A stretch of DNA of 64,000 nt from Dyadobacter sp. (GCF_017744695.1 NZ_JAGIAS010000001.1:1393013-1457012); one strand, 5' to 3'. Shown: positions 7,902 to 17,547, counted from the first letter of the stretch. Notes: generated from the letters alone by a model not told the origin. Made by a program: numbers and translations.

Positions 7902-8666
7902 ATGAAACTGACACTCATCGGTGCAGGTCCGGGCGATCCCGACCTGATCACCCTCAAAGGGATCAAGGCCCTGCAAAAAGCACGGGTCGTTTTGTATGAT
8001 TCCCTTGCCCACCCCGCTTTACTGGATTATTGCCCGGACGATTGCGCCAAGATCCTCGTCGGCAAACGCTTTGGCAAAACCAGCTGCGGCCAGGACGAGA
8101 TCAACGATCTGATCGTCGAAAAAGCGCGTCAATACGGCGAAGTTGTACGGCTCAAAGGCGGTGACTCGTTCATATTCGGTCGCGGGTATGAAGAGATTCT
8201 TTTCGCCGCTGAACACGGCATTGAATCGGAAGTCATTCCCGGCATTTCGAGTAGCTACGCCGCGCCGGCATTGGCGGGTATTCCGCTGACTTCACGCGGA
8301 ATGAGCGAGAGTTTCTGGGTGATTACGGGCACGACCAAAGCACACGAGCTTTCCAAAGACGTGCGCCTGGCAGCGCAGTCGACCGCCACGGTGGTTATAC
8401 TAATGGGCCTTCACAAGTTACAGGAGATCGTCAGCATTTATTCCGAGCTCGGCAAATTCGACGAATCCATTTCTATTATCCAAAATGGTACGCTCGAAAA
8501 CCAGAAGGTAGTTACGGGCAAGATCGGCAATATCGTGCCGCTTTCACAAGTAAGCGAAATAGCTTCGCCGGCGATCATCGTGATCGGGAAAGTAGCGGCA
8601 TTACCGGATCTTTCGTACGGAAAAGTGCGGGAAATGATGCAGAGTTCGCAGTCGGTAACCGATTAG
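7902..8666 (+). CDS. cobA: Uroporphyrinogen-III C-methyltransferase
   Basis: A 254-residue SAM-dependent methylase that converts uroporphyrinogen III to precorrin-2, the first dedicated step to siroheme. Visible motifs are VLIGAGPGDPDLIT-like (LTLIGAGPGDPDL at 3-15), VRLKGGDSFIFGRG, PGISSSYAAPALAGIPLT and LMGLHKL. The length is that of a monofunctional CobA/SumT, so the dehydrogenase/ferrochelatase step must be encoded elsewhere. Its position after the sulfite reductase indicates it supplies the siroheme cofactor. The last 4 nt overlap the convergent membrane-protein gene. Confidence 0.95.
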   Translation: MKLTLIGAGPGDPDLITLKGIKALQKARVVLYDSLAHPALLDYCPDDCAKILVGKRFGKTSCGQDEINDLIVEKARQYGEVVRLKGGDSFIFGRGYEEILFAAEHGIESEVIPGISSSYAAPALAGIPLTSRGMSESFWVITGTTKAHELSKDVRLAAQSTATVVILMGLHKLQEIVSIYSELGKFDESISIIQNGTLENQKVVTGKIGNIVPLSQVSEIASPAIIVIGKVAALPDLSYGKVREMMQSSQSVTD

Positions 8667-9004
8667 AGCAGACCCAGCAGCCAATCGAGGTTAATGCTGT
8701 TTTCGTGGCCGCGGAATTCGAGGAAATAGATCAGCCCGGCCAGAATTACGTAGCTGATAAACAGCCACTTTTTCTTCACTTCATACTGATCGCGGTGGTG
8801 GAAGTAATCGTACACCATCGATGCGGAAAAAGCAAAGACCATCAGCATCAAACAAAGTATTCCACAATCCTGGCGATAATGCTTGTACACATGCAATGCA
8901 GGCGCGCCCAGCGCAATGTACATCAGCCAGAAACCAAAACCGGTGCGGTACAGATAGACGCTTAGTCTGCGATCATTCTTGATATCAAATAATCCTTCCA
9001 GCAT
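8663..9004 (-). CDS. Small membrane protein of unknown function
   Basis: About 113 residues if started at the ATG at 9004 (MLEGLFDIKNDRR). An earlier start at 9043 would add 13 residues. At least three hydrophobic segments are visible: FGFWLMYIALG, ILCLMLMVFAFSAS and WLFISYVILAGLIYFL. They are separated by charged loops (YFHHRDQYEVKKK). I do not recognise a family. It is convergent with cobA and overlaps it by 4 nt. No function can be inferred from neighbours. Confidence 0.6.
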   Translation of the reverse strand: MLEGLFDIKNDRRLSVYLYRTGFGFWLMYIALGAPALHVYKHYRQDCGILCLMLMVFAFSASMVYDYFHHRDQYEVKKKWLFISYVILAGLIYFLEFRGHENSINLDWLLGLL

Positions 9005-9168
9005 AGCATTAGTTCTACTGTTTGAATCAGTGAATATAAACAAAACGAAAGTGTAATCCTAAGTTTCGCGAAAGGTTGGAGTGTCGCAACCGTCTAATTT
9101 ACAATACTTCTAAGCAGCTAGCCCCTGCCGATCAACCGGTTCTGTCAGGTAAAGTGCAATCTAAATAT

Positions 9169-9176
9169 TACCTTTG
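9169..9176 (+). promoter_or_regulatory. Predicted -7 promoter element for the acyltransferase gene
   Basis: TACCTTTG matches the Bacteroidetes -7 consensus TAnnTTTG. The -33 region is weak. Its position, 38 nt upstream of the ATG at 9214, argues against the longer in-frame start at 9076. Confidence 0.5.
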
Positions 9177-9213
9177 CACACTAATTACCGTTTTAGTACA
9201 AGATGTTCCTCAC

Positions 9214-10128
9214 ATGAAAGCGTTCTCTACCCATTTGTTTCTGATGCTGCTCAATGCGGTTTCGAAGCTGTCCTGGGGAGCGCTCTACAAGCTTTCCGAT
9301 ATCGTCCGTTTCCTGATCTTCGATATAGGTCAATACCGCAAAAAAGTGGTGCTGCAAAATATGCGCAACAGTTTTCCCGAGTTCAGCGAAACGAAAATCC
9401 ACGAAATCGCCGCAAAATTTTACCGCAATTTCACGGACATCATCTTCGAAACCATTAAAATGAAGTCGGTTTCGAAAGACGATCTGCTGCAACGCTTCGA
9501 TCTGGAAACGCCGATCCTGATGCATTATTTCGAAAAAAGGCAGAATGTTGTCGTGGTGGCCGGGCATTTAGGTAACTGGGAAATGCTCAACCTGTTCGCG
9601 TCGGCCAAATTGCCGCACCAGATTGTGGTCGTGTACCATGAATTGCAGAACGATACTTTCGAAGACTGGTTCAAAAATGTACGCACCCGCTTCGGTACCG
9701 AGATGGTGACGATGAAGGAGGCCATTTCCAAAGCATTCGAGCCGCGTGACAGGCCGTTTTTATTTGTATTGATCAATGACCAGTCGGCCGTGCCGGAAAA
9801 AGCTTTCTGGACCCGCTTCCTGAACCAGGACACCGGCGTGTACCGCGGCGTGGAGCTGATCGCCCGCCGATTGAACTCACCGGTACTTTATATGGGTATT
9901 CTCAAAAACGAACTGCGTCGCGGTTTTTATAAAGCGTACTTCCGGCCGATCACCGAAACACCCAAGCAGGAACCTACCAATAGCATTTTGCAAAAACAGA
10001 TAGGTTACCTCGAAGAAGATATCCGTCGCCAGCCGGACAACTGGCTTTGGACGCACAAACGCTGGAAGCACCCGCGCCCTGCGCATCTGAACCCGTTACA
10101 ATTATTACAGGAAATCCAAAGTGAATAA
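9214..10128 (+). CDS. LpxL/HtrB-type lipid A acyltransferase
   Basis: About 304 residues from the ATG at 9214. The key motif is GHLGNWEM, the HxxxxE catalytic dyad of LpxL/HtrB acyltransferases. It is followed by VVYHELQN, FLLINDQS-like and FWTRFLNQDTG segments of the same family. There is one N-terminal hydrophobic helix (HLFLMLLNAVSKL) for membrane anchoring. The enzyme would transfer an acyl chain to lipid A or a related glycolipid at the inner membrane. It overlaps the following GT9 gene by 8 nt, so both act in lipopolysaccharide assembly. The acyl donor and position cannot be read from sequence. Confidence 0.85.
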   Translation: MKAFSTHLFLMLLNAVSKLSWGALYKLSDIVRFLIFDIGQYRKKVVLQNMRNSFPEFSETKIHEIAAKFYRNFTDIIFETIKMKSVSKDDLLQRFDLETPILMHYFEKRQNVVVVAGHLGNWEMLNLFASAKLPHQIVVVYHELQNDTFEDWFKNVRTRFGTEMVTMKEAISKAFEPRDRPFLFVLINDQSAVPEKAFWTRFLNQDTGVYRGVELIARRLNSPVLYMGILKNELRRGFYKAYFRPITETPKQEPTNSILQKQIGYLEEDIRRQPDNWLWTHKRWKHPRPAHLNPLQLLQEIQSE

Positions 10129-11110
10129 ACCGGTCAAGTTCCTCATCCTGCGCTTTTCCTCCATTGGCGATATCGTGCTCACGACGCCCGTGGTGCGCTG
10201 CCTGAAAAAGCAGATGCCGGAGGCCGAAATCCACTATTTTACCAAAAGTAAGTTCGAGTTCCTGCTGCGGGAAAATCCCTACATCGATAAGGCCTGGCTG
10301 CTCGAAAAAGGCAACGCGAAGGAGCTGCTTGCGTTGCTCAAAAGGGAAAAGTTCGACTACATCATCGACCTCCACCGCAACATCCGCACGCTCCGCATTA
10401 AATGGACACTCGGCGTACCGGCATTCAGTTTTGAAAAGCTGAATGTACAGAAGTGGCTGATGACGCAATTCAAGATCGACTACCTGCCGCCGGTACACAT
10501 TGTGGACAGATGTTTGGATACGCTCAAAACTTTCAATATTAAGAACGATGGTGAAGGGCTAGACTATTTCATCCCCTACAAAGACCAGGTGGAACTCGAA
10601 TGGCTCCCGGAAACGCACCGGAAGAGCTACGTCGCCTACGCGATCGGCGGACAGCATTTCACGAAGAAAATGCCGGCGCCCAGAATGATCGAGCTTTGCC
10701 GGAAGATCAACCATCCGGTTATTCTGCTAGGCGGGCCGGAGGATTTTGAAGCCGGCGAGACTATCTGTACCGCATTGGGTGACACGCAAGTTTTGAATGC
10801 CTGCGGTAAATACAATTTCAACCAGTCGGCTTCATTAATACAAAAGGCGTTGATCGTCTTCACGCACGACACGGGATTGATGCACGTCGCGGCCGCATTC
10901 AGAAAAAAAGTGTACTCGATCTGGGGCAACACCATTCCGGAATTCGGGATGTATCCCTACCGTACCACATTTGAAAAACTGGAAGTGAAAGGCCTCGATT
11001 GCCGCCCATGCTCGAAGATCGGTTACAGCAAATGCCCGAAAGGTCATTTCAAATGCATGAACGATATTTCGTTCGATTTCCCGATTCCAGAACTACCCCA
11101 GTCAAATTAG
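10121..11110 (+). CDS. Glycosyltransferase family 9 (heptosyltransferase-like)
   Basis: A 329-residue GT-B enzyme starting at a GTG that overlaps the acyltransferase stop. The N-terminus ILRFSSIGDIVLTTPVVR is the signature of LPS heptosyltransferases. Further features are DYIIDLHRNIRT and, in the second half, the nucleotide-sugar site HDTGLMHVAAA. The C-terminus is cysteine-rich (DCRPCSKIGYSKCPKGHFKCM), as in many Bacteroidetes GT9 proteins. It probably adds a core sugar to lipopolysaccharide at the cytoplasmic face of the inner membrane. Donor specificity is not determinable here. Confidence 0.88.
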   Translation: MNKPVKFLILRFSSIGDIVLTTPVVRCLKKQMPEAEIHYFTKSKFEFLLRENPYIDKAWLLEKGNAKELLALLKREKFDYIIDLHRNIRTLRIKWTLGVPAFSFEKLNVQKWLMTQFKIDYLPPVHIVDRCLDTLKTFNIKNDGEGLDYFIPYKDQVELEWLPETHRKSYVAYAIGGQHFTKKMPAPRMIELCRKINHPVILLGGPEDFEAGETICTALGDTQVLNACGKYNFNQSASLIQKALIVFTHDTGLMHVAAAFRKKVYSIWGNTIPEFGMYPYRTTFEKLEVKGLDCRPCSKIGYSKCPKGHFKCMNDISFDFPIPELPQSN

Positions 11111-11152
11111 TGTTGCATTTCCGTCCGTTATTCATCCACACAAACATCCAAA

Positions 11153-12067
11153 ATGGCAAAAAAAGTAAACATTGGTCTGGTGCAAATGAGCTGCACGTCG
11201 GACATTGATGCTAACTTTCAGAAGGCTACCGAAAAAATCCGCGAAGCTGCGCAAAAGGGCGCGAATATTATCTGTCTGCAAGAGCTGTTCAAATCGCTCT
11301 ATTTCTGCGATGTGGAAGATCATGCCAATTTCAGCCTGGCCGAGGCTATTCCCGGCCCGTCCACCGAGTCGCTGGGTACATTGGCCAAGGAACTGGGCGT
11401 GGTGATCATCGCGTCGCTGTTCGAAAAACGCGCACATGGATTATACCATAATACCACCGCCGTGCTGGACGCCAACGGCGCTTACCTGGGCAAATACCGG
11501 AAAATGCATATCCCCGACGATCCGGGTTACTATGAAAAATTCTATTTCACCCCCGGCGACGCGCCGGGCGACGGTTCGCCTGTAACCGAGCAGGATACGG
11601 ATGGCTACCGGATTTTCAATACCCAGTTTGCCAAAATCGGCGTACTCATTTGCTGGGATCAGTGGTACCCCGAGGCGGCGCGCATTACCAGCCTCATGGG
11701 CGCGGAAATCCTTTTCTACCCAACCGCGATCGGCTGGGACGTGAATGAGAAAGACCCTATTATTAATGAAGAGCAATACGGCGCATGGCAAACCGTACAG
11801 CGCGGACACGCCGTTGCGAACGGCGTATATGTCGTATCTGTAAACCGTGTAGGCCGCGAAGCCGACCAGCAGTTCTGGGGTGGGTCGTTCATTGCCAATC
11901 CGCAGGGAAGGTTGCTTTACCTGGCCCCGCACGAGGGCGAGGTTACGCACGTGGAAGAGCTAGACCTTGAAAAACTCGATTTTTACCGCACGACATGGCC
12001 ATTTTTACGCGATCGCCGCGTGGATTCCTACCGCCCTATTTTAAAGCGGTTTATCGATCAGCCATAG
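11153..12067 (+). CDS. aguB: N-carbamoylputrescine amidase
   Basis: A 304-residue nitrilase-superfamily hydrolase. The catalytic triad is visible as E44 (CLQELFKSLYF), K117 (YRKMHIPDDPGYYEKFYF region) and C167 (LICWDQWYPEAAR). The ELFxSxYF and DDPGYYEK segments are specific for AguB, which hydrolyses N-carbamoylputrescine to putrescine, CO2 and ammonia. Its usual partner aguA is encoded in the same direction at 21327-22385, about 9 kb downstream. It is followed by an intrinsic terminator. Confidence 0.94.
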   Translation: MAKKVNIGLVQMSCTSDIDANFQKATEKIREAAQKGANIICLQELFKSLYFCDVEDHANFSLAEAIPGPSTESLGTLAKELGVVIIASLFEKRAHGLYHNTTAVLDANGAYLGKYRKMHIPDDPGYYEKFYFTPGDAPGDGSPVTEQDTDGYRIFNTQFAKIGVLICWDQWYPEAARITSLMGAEILFYPTAIGWDVNEKDPIINEEQYGAWQTVQRGHAVANGVYVVSVNRVGREADQQFWGGSFIANPQGRLLYLAPHEGEVTHVEELDLEKLDFYRTTWPFLRDRRVDSYRPILKRFIDQP

Positions 12068-12097
12068 TACAGAAATATAATTATTTTAATACACAAC

Positions 12098-12131
12098 AAA
12101 AGAGCGCCCTCCATCCGGGGTGCTCTTTTTT
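12098..12131 (+). terminator. Intrinsic terminator after aguB
   Basis: AAAAGAGCGCCC and GGGGTGCTCTTTTT form a stem of about 11 bp with one mismatch around a short loop. A T-run follows the stem 3' side. It lies 30 nt after the aguB stop. Confidence 0.85.
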
Positions 12132-12396
12132 ATTACCTCCACTTTCAGCAGGCTCCGATGGGGCAAAAAACCAATAGTAACCCAATGTTACAATTTTATA
12201 AGAATCAGATTTTATTAAACGCCTATATTTTAGACAATTAAGGCCATAAAATTGAAGTATTAATCTATAAAATCGATAGGAAGCGCTAAAAATCGGATTA
12301 GTAAAACTTATTATCAAATTATTACAATAATAGTCTGTATTAATTTTAAATGACCAATTTTTATTGTAAAAAACTTCAATTTTTAAATCTAATCTC

Positions 12397-12426
12397 TTGC
12401 ATTATTTGACATTGTCAGTATATTTG
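12397..12426 (+). promoter_or_regulatory. Consensus Bacteroidetes promoter for the SusCD locus
   Basis: TTG (12397-12399) is followed by exactly 19 nt and then TATATTTG (12419-12426), fitting TTG-N19-TAnnTTTG. Transcription would start near 12433, giving a leader of about 400 nt before susC. The stretch 12132-12396 upstream is AT-rich and I see no gene in it. Confidence 0.8.
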
Positions 12427-12464
12427 AAAAGTCATTAAACGAATGACAGAACTTCTAAACCGAG

Positions 12465-12788
12465 GATATATTCCAGCCGCACATGAATATATCTGACCGT
12501 GTTGAGAGGGCCTTGCTGAAAGCCGGATGTACCGAAACACGGACGCCGGGCGAGTCACGCTCCAACACAATATAATTTTTTTAATACAGGTTTCTTGACA
12601 CCGTGGACAAACACCGCTTGTCGACGTCTGGCTTTTTTAAGCCTCACTGAAACGATTTGACCTGTTTGTCCTCGATTAAAGAGGGTATTGCTTTCCGGAA
12701 AAGCAGTGTTGCAAGCTTATGGCCGTGTTGTTTTGTCCACGCGAAAGTGTGTGCGGCGCACGGAAGTGTGGACTCCACACGGCCATAA
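12465..12788 (+). promoter_or_regulatory. Long structured 5' leader of the SusC gene
   Basis: Several hairpins follow the predicted start. GATATATTC/GAATATATC pair perfectly (12465-12473, 12485-12493). CCGTGTT (12497-12503) can pair with AACACGG (12536-12542), or its GTGTTG with CAACAC (12563-12568), so two alternative folds exist. The last and strongest structure has 12-bp arms TTATGGCCGTGT (12717-12728) and ACACGGCCATAA (12777-12788). These enclose GTCCAC/GTGGAC and GTGC/GCAC stems, and a T-run follows. It resembles an attenuator. I do not recognise it as a known riboswitch class. Confidence 0.6.
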
Positions 12789-12840
12789 CTTTTTTCTCCT
12801 CCTACTACTACCACCTAACAATTTTAACCCCTGATTCCCC

Positions 12841-15800
12841 ATGCGTAAAGTTCTACTCTTATTTATATGGGTTTGTCTGTGTTCCCCGGTAGCTTTCGCA
12901 CAAGTGCGCCAGCTCACCGGAAAGGTAACAGCGGCCGAAGATGGTCTCGGACTTGCAGGCGCGTCAATCATTTACAAAGGCACCAATGTGGGTACAAATG
13001 CCGATGCTGACGGTAATTTCAGTTTTTCGGTACCGGGTGATGGCGTCCTCGTCATCTCCTATGTGGGTTTCCTGATCAAAGAAATGCCGATCGGCAACCA
13101 AACCAAATTTGACATCAAGCTGGACGCCGACACGCGACAGCTCGCCGAGGTGGTCGTAACCGCATTCGGTATCGAGCGTGAGAAAAAGGCGTTGGGATAT
13201 ACAGTACAGGAAGTGAAAGGAAGCGCATTAACAGAATCGCGTTCGACGAACGTAGCAAATGCACTTTCCGGTAAAATAGCAGGCGTTCGTGTGCAATCGA
13301 ACGGCGGCCCGGGCAGCGGCTCGACGATCCAGATCCGTGGCTCTTCGTCCGTTTCGGGGAACAACCAACCGTTGATCGTCATCGACGGCGTGCCAATGGA
13401 GCAAACCGCGAACAAAACATGGGGCGGCGGCATTTCGGAGATCAATCCCGACAATATCAAGGAAATGTCCGTACTGAAAGGCCCGAATGCGGCTGCGTTA
13501 TACGGTTCCCGCGCTGCCAACGGGGTTATCCTCATTACTACCAAAAATGGCCAGGGCACGAAAGGGCTGGGCGTGGATATCAATTCCAACATCACTTTCG
13601 AGCGTCCGTGGATCAAACCGAACTTTCAGAACACTTACGGCGGTGGCAATGGCTACCGCACCTGGTATACCGACGGATGGAGTGGCAACATCACCGATCC
13701 GGCAGAAATTGCGCAGTATCGCGCCGTTTATGACGCAAGATATCCTCTGGTTGGATCAGAGGGAACCGACGAAAGCTGGGGAGCTCCGATGGACGGGCGC
13801 CTGGTGAGACAGTGGTGGACGGGTGACGATGTTGCACCACTGACTCCTCAGCCCAACAACTGGGACGAGTACTGGAATACCGGCCGTACTACCACCAACA
13901 GCGTTGCGCTGAACGGCGGTAACGATAAAGGTTATTTCCGCCTTGGCCTGAGCCGCCTGGATCAAACGGGTATTATGTATTACAACGACTTCCACCGGAA
14001 TAACTTCCGCATTAACTCGGGCTATAACCTGACCAAAAACCTGAGCATTACGCTTTCGGGCGAGTACATCAAATCGGGTTCCGACAATAAGAGCTACGGC
14101 AGCGGACAGGAGTTCATCTGGTCGCACCGCCACGTTTCGTGGGCACAGCTGCGTGATTATGAAAGCTATATCGATGTGCACAACCAGCGCGGCAACGACA
14201 CTGATCCCCCTAACTGGCAGCATACCTTCTTCACGAACCCCTATTTTTCCCAAAAGAAGCTTCCGCAAAGCAACGAGAAGGACCGCCTGCTGGGCAACAT
14301 AGCATTGAATTACAAGATATTGCCTTCACTGAGCCTGATGATCCGCAGCGGGACCGATTACTGGACCGACACGCGCATTAACGTATCCAACTTCCTGCGC
14401 GTCCGCAACGGCGTGCGCACGCCGGGACGCTACTCGGAAGAAGTGCTCCGCAGCCAGGAAACCAATTCGGATTTCATGCTGACTTACAACAAGAATATCA
14501 ATGCGGATTTCGGATTGAACGTGCAGGTAGGCGGTATTAAACGCACCAATTATTACAAAAGAAACTATTTCTATGTAGGCGAGTTGGTGGTGGATGGCCT
14601 GTACAATGCAGGTAACTCGGTACCAAGTCAGAATACGATCGAATCGGAAATCCGTAAATCGGAGACGCAGAGCGTGTTCGGAACGGCTAACCTTTCGTGG
14701 AAAGACGCATTATTCCTCGATCTCACAGCCCGCAACGACTGGTCGAGTACGCTGCCTGCCAATGCACGCTCGTACTTCTACCCTTCTGCGTCGTTGAGCG
14801 CGGTTTTGACGGAGTTGTTTGATGTAAAAAGCAATGTATTCACGTTCGGGAAAGTGCGTGCGAGCTATGCACAGGTGGGTAATGATGCGACCCCTTATCA
14901 GCTGGCACAAACCTATCTCGCCAGCGGTTCGTGGAATGGTGCGGTGCCCAAATTCTCTGAAAACACCCAGATTGCGAACAGCGGTCTGAAACCGGAGATC
15001 ACGACCGGGCTCGAACTCGGCGCCGACCTGCGCTTTTTGAAAGGCAAAATAGGCCTGGACGTAACTTACTACAGTCAGACGACTAAAGATCAGATTCTCG
15101 GTGTGGAAATCTCCAAAGCGAGCGGCTACAACACCCGTATCCTGAATGCAGGTAAAATCACCAACAAAGGAATCGAAATTTCGATCAGCGGAACGCCGGT
15201 AAAACTGCCGGGTGGTTTCAGCTGGGATGTGTCGCTCAACTGGGCGCGCAACCGCAACAAGGTAGTTGAACTCGCGGAAGGCCTCACTACCTATACGCTC
15301 GCAACGCAGCGCGGTATGTCGTCGGAAGCACGTGTAGGACAACCTTACGGTACATTCTACGGCGTAGGTTTCCAGAAGTACAACGGACAGGTGGTGTATG
15401 GCCCCAATGGTCTGCCGCTCACCGCTGCCGGACAGAAGCTGGGTAACATCCAACCCGACTGGATCGGCGGCATGCTGAACACCCTCAACTACAAGGGCTG
15501 GTCGCTAAGCGCATTGGTGGACGTTCGCATGGGCGGCGACATTTATGACGAAGGTACAGGAACCGCCCGCTGGACAGGCCAGTATGCCGAAACCGCATTG
15601 GGCCGCGAGGAAGGCGTGATCGGCCAGGGTGTACGGGAGGTAACAGCCGCGGATGGTACGAAATCCTATGTCCCTAACGACATTATTGTAACTGCCAACC
15701 AGCTTTATGGCTATTCCAACCCACGTAACTACCATGAGTCGGCGATTTTCGATGCGAGCTATGTAAAACTCCGCGAACTGACCTTCGGCTATACATTCAG

Positions 15801-15996
15801 CCCATCGCTTTTGAAAAAGGTTAAAATCCAGTCGGCCAAGATCTCCCTTGTGGGCCGGAACGTCTGGATGATCTTCAAAAACACCCCGCATATCGACCCG
15901 GAGATCGATGCGAAAGGGGGTAACCAGCAAGGATTCGGTTATGGTGAGCTCCCAAGCTCCCGCAGCATTGGTGCAAACCTCTCACTGTCGTTCTGA
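12841..15996 (+). CDS. SusC/RagA family TonB-linked outer membrane transporter
   Basis: A 1051-residue protein with a signal peptide (about 1-20, ending VAFAQ). A carboxypeptidase-regulatory-like domain follows (about 24-100, with GNFSFSVPGDG and ISYVGF). A TonB-box/plug region follows (VVVTAFG, then IRGSSSVSG and LIVIDGVPM), then a beta-barrel to the end (final SLSF). SusC proteins import ligands captured by the partner SusD using TonB energy. A SusD gene follows after 39 nt. No glycosidase, sigma/anti-sigma pair or hybrid two-component regulator is next to it, so this need not be a polysaccharide locus. Confidence 0.95.
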   Translation: MRKVLLLFIWVCLCSPVAFAQVRQLTGKVTAAEDGLGLAGASIIYKGTNVGTNADADGNFSFSVPGDGVLVISYVGFLIKEMPIGNQTKFDIKLDADTRQLAEVVVTAFGIEREKKALGYTVQEVKGSALTESRSTNVANALSGKIAGVRVQSNGGPGSGSTIQIRGSSSVSGNNQPLIVIDGVPMEQTANKTWGGGISEINPDNIKEMSVLKGPNAAALYGSRAANGVILITTKNGQGTKGLGVDINSNITFERPWIKPNFQNTYGGGNGYRTWYTDGWSGNITDPAEIAQYRAVYDARYPLVGSEGTDESWGAPMDGRLVRQWWTGDDVAPLTPQPNNWDEYWNTGRTTTNSVALNGGNDKGYFRLGLSRLDQTGIMYYNDFHRNNFRINSGYNLTKNLSITLSGEYIKSGSDNKSYGSGQEFIWSHRHVSWAQLRDYESYIDVHNQRGNDTDPPNWQHTFFTNPYFSQKKLPQSNEKDRLLGNIALNYKILPSLSLMIRSGTDYWTDTRINVSNFLRVRNGVRTPGRYSEEVLRSQETNSDFMLTYNKNINADFGLNVQVGGIKRTNYYKRNYFYVGELVVDGLYNAGNSVPSQNTIESEIRKSETQSVFGTANLSWKDALFLDLTARNDWSSTLPANARSYFYPSASLSAVLTELFDVKSNVFTFGKVRASYAQVGNDATPYQLAQTYLASGSWNGAVPKFSENTQIANSGLKPEITTGLELGADLRFLKGKIGLDVTYYSQTTKDQILGVEISKASGYNTRILNAGKITNKGIEISISGTPVKLPGGFSWDVSLNWARNRNKVVELAEGLTTYTLATQRGMSSEARVGQPYGTFYGVGFQKYNGQVVYGPNGLPLTAAGQKLGNIQPDWIGGMLNTLNYKGWSLSALVDVRMGGDIYDEGTGTARWTGQYAETALGREEGVIGQGVREVTAADGTKSYVPNDIIVTANQLYGYSNPRNYHESAIFDASYVKLRELTFGYTFSPSLLKKVKIQSAKISLVGRNVWMIFKNTPHIDPEIDAKGGNQQGFGYGELPSSRSIGANLSLSF

Positions 15997-16035
15997 TCCT
16001 CTCTCAACTATTTGAAGACCTAAAAGCATTACGAG

Positions 16036-17514
16036 ATGAAAAGCATTTTGACCCATAAAAACATCTGGATGACAGCTCTGGCAGGCGCGATGAGCATTAC
16101 CAGCTGTACCAAGGATTTCGACAGCATGAACGTGAGCCCGAACAGCCCGACGGCTATCGGCCCGCAGTACCTGCTCCCTACCGGTATCGAAACATCCGTT
16201 GACCGCTACTGGGGTCACCGCGACCGCTTCGAGCGCATCAATATCGACGCCGCCGAACTCTATGTGCAACATTTAACCCGCAACATTTACAGCAACGAGG
16301 GCGACGATTACACGGTTTCGCCCGCATTGCTGGCCAATAACTGGAAAGGTTTTTTCAACGACGGCCTGCTCAACTTCCAGCGGATCATCAACCAGACAAA
16401 TTCGGAATCTAGTTCACCTAACGCTAATTACGAAGGTGTGGCATTGGTCATGCGCACCTGGGTATTCTCGCTGCTCACGGATATGTACGGGTCTATCCCG
16501 TACACCGACGCAATCAAGGGAACAGCTACCGAGGCGATTTACACGCCGAAATACGACTCGATGGAAACCATTTACGCAGGTTTGCTAAACGACCTGAAAA
16601 TGGCGAACGAGAAACTGTCGGTAAGCGGCCCGGCTATTGCAGGGGATATTTTGTATGCAGGTGATATTTTGAAATGGAAGAAATTCGCCAACTCGCTCCG
16701 TCTGCGCCTCGCTAACCGCCAGGCTGCCAAAAAGCCGGCAGAGTCGAAAGCGATATTTGCCGAAATCCTCGGAGACGCCACCAAGTTCCCGATTTTCACC
16801 AGCAATGCCGACAATGCCGCATTGAAATGCACCACTGTCCTCCCGAGCAACAACGAATGGAACCAGATCCTGATCCAGGGCGGTCGTACCGACTGGAACA
16901 TCAGCAAGACGCTGGCCGACAAGATGAATGCATTGGGCGACACCCGCATTACCGTGTATGCCAACCCTAACAAGGATGGCCTTTACCAGGGCCACGCCAA
17001 CGGCCTTCCCGACGCGATCGCTACCGGCTACCTCGCCACCAGCTCGACTATCGGCAAAGCATTTACGGACGCAGCTGCACCGGAAGTGATCATGACCTAC
17101 GCCGACCTGAACTTCATCCTCGCAGAAGCTGCGATCGATGGCGACATCGCGGGCGATGCTAAAAAGTATTTCGAAACCGGCATTACCGCTTCTTTCGCGC
17201 AATACGGGCTCACGCCGCCAGCCGACTACGTGACCAAAGCAGGCCCGGTGAGCAAGGAAAAAGTGCTCGAACAGAAATGGATTTCGCTCTTCGGACAAGG
17301 CGTAGAAGCCTGGATCGAATGGCGCAGAACCGGCTTCCCGGTATTCCCTGCACCCGATCCGCGCGCAGTCCTGAACAATGGTGGTATCCTCCCTACCCGC
17401 TTCAACTACCCGGCCTCCGAATACTCGCTGAATGCTACTTCGGTAGGCGACGGCGTGAAGCTCAACGGCGGTGCCGACGACATGAAAACCAAACTGTGGT
17501 GGGCCGAGAAGTAA
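16036..17514 (+). CDS. SusD/RagB-like outer membrane lipoprotein (SusD_2 type)
   Basis: A 492-residue lipoprotein with lipobox ending at C24 (SITSC), so it is anchored in the outer membrane. DFDSMNVSPNSPT after the cysteine and helical repeats such as MYGSIPYTDA, DLKMANEKL and WKKFANSLRLRLA are typical of SusD-like nutrient-binding proteins. It caps the SusC barrel and binds the ligand at the cell surface. The C-terminal EWRRTGFP segment is also standard. Ligand identity cannot be derived; the downstream genes favour an amine- or amino-acid-containing substrate, which is inference. Confidence 0.93.
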   Translation: MKSILTHKNIWMTALAGAMSITSCTKDFDSMNVSPNSPTAIGPQYLLPTGIETSVDRYWGHRDRFERINIDAAELYVQHLTRNIYSNEGDDYTVSPALLANNWKGFFNDGLLNFQRIINQTNSESSSPNANYEGVALVMRTWVFSLLTDMYGSIPYTDAIKGTATEAIYTPKYDSMETIYAGLLNDLKMANEKLSVSGPAIAGDILYAGDILKWKKFANSLRLRLANRQAAKKPAESKAIFAEILGDATKFPIFTSNADNAALKCTTVLPSNNEWNQILIQGGRTDWNISKTLADKMNALGDTRITVYANPNKDGLYQGHANGLPDAIATGYLATSSTIGKAFTDAAAPEVIMTYADLNFILAEAAIDGDIAGDAKKYFETGITASFAQYGLTPPADYVTKAGPVSKEKVLEQKWISLFGQGVEAWIEWRRTGFPVFPAPDPRAVLNNGGILPTRFNYPASEYSLNATSVGDGVKLNGGADDMKTKLWWAEK

Positions 17515-17547
17515 CGGTTTATTTCCCATTCAAAGACTTTCAAGAAG

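Noticed and set aside
9076..9213. N-terminal extension of the acyltransferase
   Set aside because: The extra 46 residues do not resemble the family, and a promoter -7 box (9169-9176) lies within them.
12491..12570. Group II intron domain V-like or known riboswitch in the susC leader
   Set aside because: The AGC...GAAA resemblance does not give the required continuous stem. No TPP, cobalamin or SAM core motif was seen.
14710..15453. 247-codon minus-strand frame within susC
   Set aside because: Antisense to conserved SusC barrel sequence with no recognisable domain.
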